A DNA stretch of 64,000 nt from CAZAKZ01 sp964485695. Lineage in GTDB: Bacteria; Planctomycetota; JAFGQW01. How positions within the stretch are numbered: position 1 is the first letter of the stretch; every line of letters starts with the position of its first letter. The DNA lies in NCBI GenBank assembly GCA_964485695.1, contig CAZAKZ010000004.1, forward strand, positions 32,444-96,443, read 5' to 3'. The notes beneath the pieces were generated by a model, which saw only the letters and a list, made by a program, of their open reading frames with translations, made no database searches and was not told where the DNA came from. This document shows, one piece after another, positions 60,667 through 64,000 of the stretch. The position numbers and the translations under genes are program-made.

Positions 60667-61640
60667 AAGAGACGAAGCACCCAAAGGACGCGCCCATCGG
60701 GGTGATTCTCAGCGCCGGCAAGGGAAGCCGCATCGACCCCTTCAACACGCACTTCCCCAAGCCCATGCTGCCCATCGTCAACCGCCCCATCATCGAGCAC
60801 CAGATCGACCAGATGAAGGCGGTCGGCATCCGCGAGATCCTCATCGTGGTGGGCCACCTGAAATACCGCATCATCGACCACATCGGGGACGGATCGGCCC
60901 TCGGGGTGAAGGTGAAATACGTGGAGCAGCACCGGACCCTGGGCATCGCCCACGCCGTCATGCAGCTGGAGCGCCACATCGACCGCAACTTCCTCCTCTA
61001 CCTGGGGGACATCCTCTACGTGCCGAAGAACCTGCACACCATGATGGACATCGCGGCGGCCGAGAACGCCGCGGTGGTGCTGGCGGCCAAGAAGGAGGAG
61101 GACCGCGAGGCCATCTTCAAGAACTTCCTCGTGGACGCGGACGACCGGGGGCGTGTGAAGCGGGTGGTGGAGAAGCCCCGCTACCTCGTGAACGACCTCA
61201 AGGGCTGCGGCATCTACCACTTTGCCCCGGACTTCTTCGACGCCGTGCGCCGGACCCCGCGCACCGCACTTCGCGACGAGTACGAGATCACCGACGCCAT
61301 CCAGATCTCCATCGACCTGGGCCAGATCGTCCACGTCGCGGCCGTGGTGGAGTGGGACCTGAACATCACCTTCCCCTCGGACATCCTGGTGGGCAACCGG
61401 TTCTGGAGAGAGCGCCTCGGCCTGGACAACGTCATCGCCGACGCGACCGAGGTCCACCCCGGCGCCCGGCTCTCGGGCACGGTCCTGGGCCACGGCGTGA
61501 AGGTGACGCACCCCATCCGCATGGAGAACGTGGTGGTGCTGCCGGATACCGTGGTGGCGTCGACCAGGGACCTGAAAGACGCGGTGCTCTACGGAGACCA
61601 CCTCGTCGAGTGCGAGGCCACGGAAAAGGCTACCGGGTAA
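60663..61640 (+). CDS. Sugar-1-phosphate nucleotidyltransferase
   Basis: The ATG at 60663 overlaps the upstream stop; a longer open frame from 59655 is a shadow. The 325-residue protein has the nucleotide-binding signature GVILSAGKGSRIDPFNTHFPKPMLPI and VEQHRTLGIAHAV, with GDILY supplying a metal Asp. The C-terminal third contains hexapeptide-like repeats (VHPGARLSGTVLGHGVKV) of a left-handed beta-helix. It should form an NDP-sugar from NTP and a sugar-1-phosphate for the transferases nearby. Base and sugar cannot be read. Confidence 0.88.
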   Translation: MKETKHPKDAPIGVILSAGKGSRIDPFNTHFPKPMLPIVNRPIIEHQIDQMKAVGIREILIVVGHLKYRIIDHIGDGSALGVKVKYVEQHRTLGIAHAVMQLERHIDRNFLLYLGDILYVPKNLHTMMDIAAAENAAVVLAAKKEEDREAIFKNFLVDADDRGRVKRVVEKPRYLVNDLKGCGIYHFAPDFFDAVRRTPRTALRDEYEITDAIQISIDLGQIVHVAAVVEWDLNITFPSDILVGNRFWRERLGLDNVIADATEVHPGARLSGTVLGHGVKVTHPIRMENVVVLPDTVVASTRDLKDAVLYGDHLVECEATEKATG

Positions 61641-61764
61641 AGGAGTCCTAAAAAATCCGCATTTTATAGTGCACGTTTCTTTTTCTGATTACACTGAATG
61701 TATTGGCATTCCTTTGAGGCGTCTAGATGAGGGTCCCAGACATTCAACTGGAGGAGAGTGCGTC

Positions 61765-63567
61765 ATGACCCGAAGCTGCATCGTTCTCGCAGGATTCGTC
61801 CTCCTGCTATCCCTGACCCTCGACGCCGGAGAACTGGACGCCCGATTCGCCCAGAAGCTCCAGGCCGGGAGCCCCGACACCCTCTACCCGGCCGTGGTGT
61901 CGCTCAAGAGCCAGGTGGACCTGGTGGACCTGGACCGGCGCCTGACCCTGGGCAACGCCCCCCGAGCACTGCGCCACCGCATCGTCATCGAGGCCCTCCA
62001 GGCCCGGGCCAAGGCCACCCAGGCCCCGGTGCTGGCGCGCCTTCGCACCCTGGAGGAGGCGGGCCAGGTGCGGGGGATCAAGCCCCTCTGGATCACCAAT
62101 GCCGTGCTCGTCGAGGCCAAACCGGCCGCGCTGCGGTGGCTCTCCACCTTCTCGGACGTGGGCCAGGTCCTGGACGGCGGCGTGGCCATGACCTATCCCA
62201 CGCCCAGGAACATCACCCCCGGCAATCCCTTCCTGGACGCGCCCACGCCCGGGCTCCTCCTCATCAAGGCGGACAAGGTGTGGGCTAAAGGCATCAACGG
62301 CGCCGGCACCGTGGTGGCCAACATCGACACCGGCGTGGACGCGAGCCACCCGGCCCTGGGCCTCAAATGGCGCGGCCTCAAGGTACCGGCCAACCAGGCC
62401 TGGTACGATCCGGTCAACAGGACCAAGATACCCAACGACAAGCCCTTCCCCCAGGGCGGCCACGGCACCCACACCATGGGCACCCTGTGCGGGGACGACG
62501 GCAAGGGCAAGCAGATCGGCGTGGCGCCCGGGGCCACCTGGATCGCCGTGGGCCTGGGCAATTCCCCGGCCATGCCCTCCCAGATGCTGCTGCTGTTCCT
62601 CCAGAGCCTGCAGTGGATCGCCGATCCCGACGGGTCCCCGGGCACCGTGGCCGACGCTCCCGACGTGGTGTCCAACTCGTGGGGCTTCACCCCCGGATTC
62701 CCGCCGCCGCCCTTCGGCGTGGCCGCCTGCGATAAGACCGTGTGGCCGGGCATGGACGCGTGCGAGGCCGCGGGCACCGCGTTGGTGTTTTCCGCCGGCA
62801 ACGACGGCCAGATGGGTCCGGGCACCATCAGCGTCCCCTCGGACCGCATCACCACCCCCACCAACGCCTACGCCGTGGGCGCCGTGAACCAGGACGGCAA
62901 GACCCTGGCCGTCTTCTCCAGCCGCGGCCCCTCGGGCTGCGACCGCCAGACCATCAAGCCCGAGGTGTCGGCGCCCGGCGTCCAGGTGGAGTCGAGCCTG
63001 CCCGGCGGCTACTATTCCAAGCAGTCCGGCACCTCCATGGCCTCGCCCCACGTGGGCGGCGCCATTGCCCTGCTCCGCCAGGTGAACCCGGACATCTCCC
63101 CCACCCGCGTCAAGGAGATCCTCATGGAGACGGCCGTGGACCTGGGCGCCACGGGGGAGGACAACAGCTTCGGCCACGGCCTCATCGACGTGGAGGCGGC
63201 CTACCAGAAGGTGCTGGCCGAGCGCGGCGTGGCCCAGGTGAGCCTGGTCACCACCACGCCCACCCCCAAGCGGCCGGACTTGTTCTGGCTCCACCTCTCG
63301 GCCACCAACTTCACGGCCCAGCCCCAGCGGGTCTGGTTCCAGATCGACCTGTTACTCAACGGCAAGCCCTTTGCCAACCTGATCCCGCCCATTGCCCCGG
63401 TGCTACCGCCCAATTTTTCTCTGAGCCAGGGCCCGGCCGTCATCCTCATTCCGGTGCCCGCCATCTTGCCCGCCAACCTCGTGGGCGTACCCTTCACCTT
63501 CCGGGCCACCCTGAAGCAGAACGCAAAGGAGATCTCCCGGGCGGACGCGGGCTTCGTGATCCAGTGA
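61765..63567 (+). CDS. Secreted subtilisin-like S8 protease
   Basis: The ATG at 61765 follows GGAGGAGAG, giving 600 residues. The signal peptide is CIVLAGFVLLLSLTLDA. The region to about 165 looks like an inhibitor-type propeptide. The triad is canonical: Asp188 in NIDTGVD, His233 in GGHGTHTMG, Ser424 in SGTSMASPH, with Asn346 in SAGNDG. The C-terminal 100 residues form a beta-sandwich that differs from the module shared by the other subtilase and the tandem proteins. It probably degrades proteins outside the cell. Confidence 0.93.
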   Translation: MTRSCIVLAGFVLLLSLTLDAGELDARFAQKLQAGSPDTLYPAVVSLKSQVDLVDLDRRLTLGNAPRALRHRIVIEALQARAKATQAPVLARLRTLEEAGQVRGIKPLWITNAVLVEAKPAALRWLSTFSDVGQVLDGGVAMTYPTPRNITPGNPFLDAPTPGLLLIKADKVWAKGINGAGTVVANIDTGVDASHPALGLKWRGLKVPANQAWYDPVNRTKIPNDKPFPQGGHGTHTMGTLCGDDGKGKQIGVAPGATWIAVGLGNSPAMPSQMLLLFLQSLQWIADPDGSPGTVADAPDVVSNSWGFTPGFPPPPFGVAACDKTVWPGMDACEAAGTALVFSAGNDGQMGPGTISVPSDRITTPTNAYAVGAVNQDGKTLAVFSSRGPSGCDRQTIKPEVSAPGVQVESSLPGGYYSKQSGTSMASPHVGGAIALLRQVNPDISPTRVKEILMETAVDLGATGEDNSFGHGLIDVEAAYQKVLAERGVAQVSLVTTTPTPKRPDLFWLHLSATNFTAQPQRVWFQIDLLLNGKPFANLIPPIAPVLPPNFSLSQGPAVILIPVPAILPANLVGVPFTFRATLKQNAKEISRADAGFVIQ

Positions 63568-63622
63568 GAATGCGGGTCAGGGCCGGCCGCGCATGCCGGT
63601 CCTGGCCCCCCGATCCGACCAC

Positions 63623-63916
63623 TCAGTCCAAGTCCATGGGATTGTAGGGCTTCTCGTCGGGGTTTTCCTTGGCGCGGTCCTTGGCCTGGTCAAAGGCGTC
63701 TTCCAGCTGGGACTTTCGCCCCTCCTGGGACTTCATGGCCTGGTTGAACTTGTCCTCGGTGCCTTCCTGCTGCTGCTTCACCTTGTCCAGGGCGCCATCG
63801 AAGAGGGTCTCGGTCTCCTCGGCCGAAATCTTCTCCCGGATGACCTGCCCCGTGCGCACGTCGATGATGAACTCCTTCTTGCACTCCGGGCACTTGAACC
63901 GGACTTCTTTTCTCAT
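63623..63916 (-). CDS. Small CxxC protein with acidic helical tail
   Basis: The 97-residue protein begins MRKEVRFKCPECKKEFIIDV, a single CPEC knuckle with no second cysteine pair. A full zinc ribbon would need dimerisation or a partner. The remaining 65 residues are charged, helical and rich in Glu, Lys, Gln and Asp. I recognise no function; a small regulator or RNA-polymerase-associated factor is possible. It converges with the subtilase. The 84 bases to the window end (63917-64000) hold its upstream region; I see no gene there. Confidence 0.65.
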   Translation of the reverse strand: MRKEVRFKCPECKKEFIIDVRTGQVIREKISAEETETLFDGALDKVKQQQEGTEDKFNQAMKSQEGRKSQLEDAFDQAKDRAKENPDEKPYNPMDLD

Positions 63917-64000
63917 GTTGCCTGCACCTGCCTCTCCGGCCGCGTCTCCTGACAGCCTCCCTTGCCCCTGCTCCCTGTAGTGTAGAATCTCGGGGCTGGG

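Overview
The window is a high-GC scaffold piece from a Gram-negative (diderm) bacterium. It has two assembly gaps, so it probably comes from a metagenome or draft genome. LptB implies an outer membrane. Three traits point to Planctomycetota or a close relative: a sigma factor overlapping a membrane Ser/Thr kinase with a TPR-like tail, a DUF1570-like membrane peptidase, and secreted proteins that share one C-terminal module. This lineage call is an inference. I saw no rRNA, tRNA, CRISPR array, prophage or insertion sequence.

Layout. 1-3.3 kb: end of lptB, a receiver/HD-GYP regulator, etfBA. 3.7-8.1 kb (minus, then plus): secreted esterase, SIMPL protein, and a repeat-rich DUF1570-like peptidase interrupted by a 10-N gap. 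8.4-11.4 kb (minus): prfB with an intact +1 programmed frameshift, then purH. 11.8-15.8 kb (plus): polyprenyl-phosphate glycosyltransferase, sugar aminotransferase, two-gene ABC exporter. 16-19.4 kb (minus): ECF sigma factor and Ser/Thr kinase. 19.5-28.5 kb: a secreted unknown, three GT2 glycosyltransferases, a PIG-L deacetylase, a BtpA-like protein, and a second ECF sigma factor with an overlapping membrane partner. 28.7-32.2 kb (minus): M28-PDZ peptidase and a DUF1007-NicO metal transporter with no ordinary start codon. 32.3-35.3 kb (minus): PIG-L, GT4, GT2. 35.5-39 kb (plus): tandem secreted paralogues and a Uma2 nuclease. 39-42.4 kb (minus): an M1-M28-PDZ double peptidase. 42.8-47.6 kb: a BI-1 membrane protein, a 100-N gap, then a Wzm-like permease with two GT2s and a GNAT enzyme. 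48-52.9 kb (plus): a CMD-like protein, a DUF2142-like membrane protein, two methyltransferases. 53-57.1 kb (minus): a subtilase, panB and a GntR regulator. 57.3-64 kb: a YfhO-like protein, DPM-like GT, nucleotidyltransferase, a second subtilase and a small CxxC protein.

How the genes work together. Much of the window makes and exports surface glycans. It encodes seven GT2-type and one GT4 transferase, two lipid-linked-sugar transferases, two PIG-L deacetylases, an aminotransferase, a sugar nucleotidyltransferase, two methyltransferases, two multi-pass GT-C-like proteins and a Wzm-like permease. A second theme is secreted or envelope proteolysis (two subtilases, two M28 enzymes, a DUF1570-like peptidase).

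Main discovery. Eight intergenic elements share one geometry. Seven complete ones are exactly 98 bp and the eighth is cut by the 100-N gap. Each is two inverted 48-bp units around a central 14-mer of the form GTGRRG-NN-CYYCAC. Each unit carries a mini-hairpin (5-bp stem, 7-nt loop) at a fixed offset of 15 bases. Stem sequences differ between three subtypes with compensating changes (TGGCC/GGCCA, TGTCC/GGACA, TAGCT/AGCTA). Six of the eight lie between converging genes. A perfect 48-bp single-unit version followed by a T-tract lies at 38125-38172.
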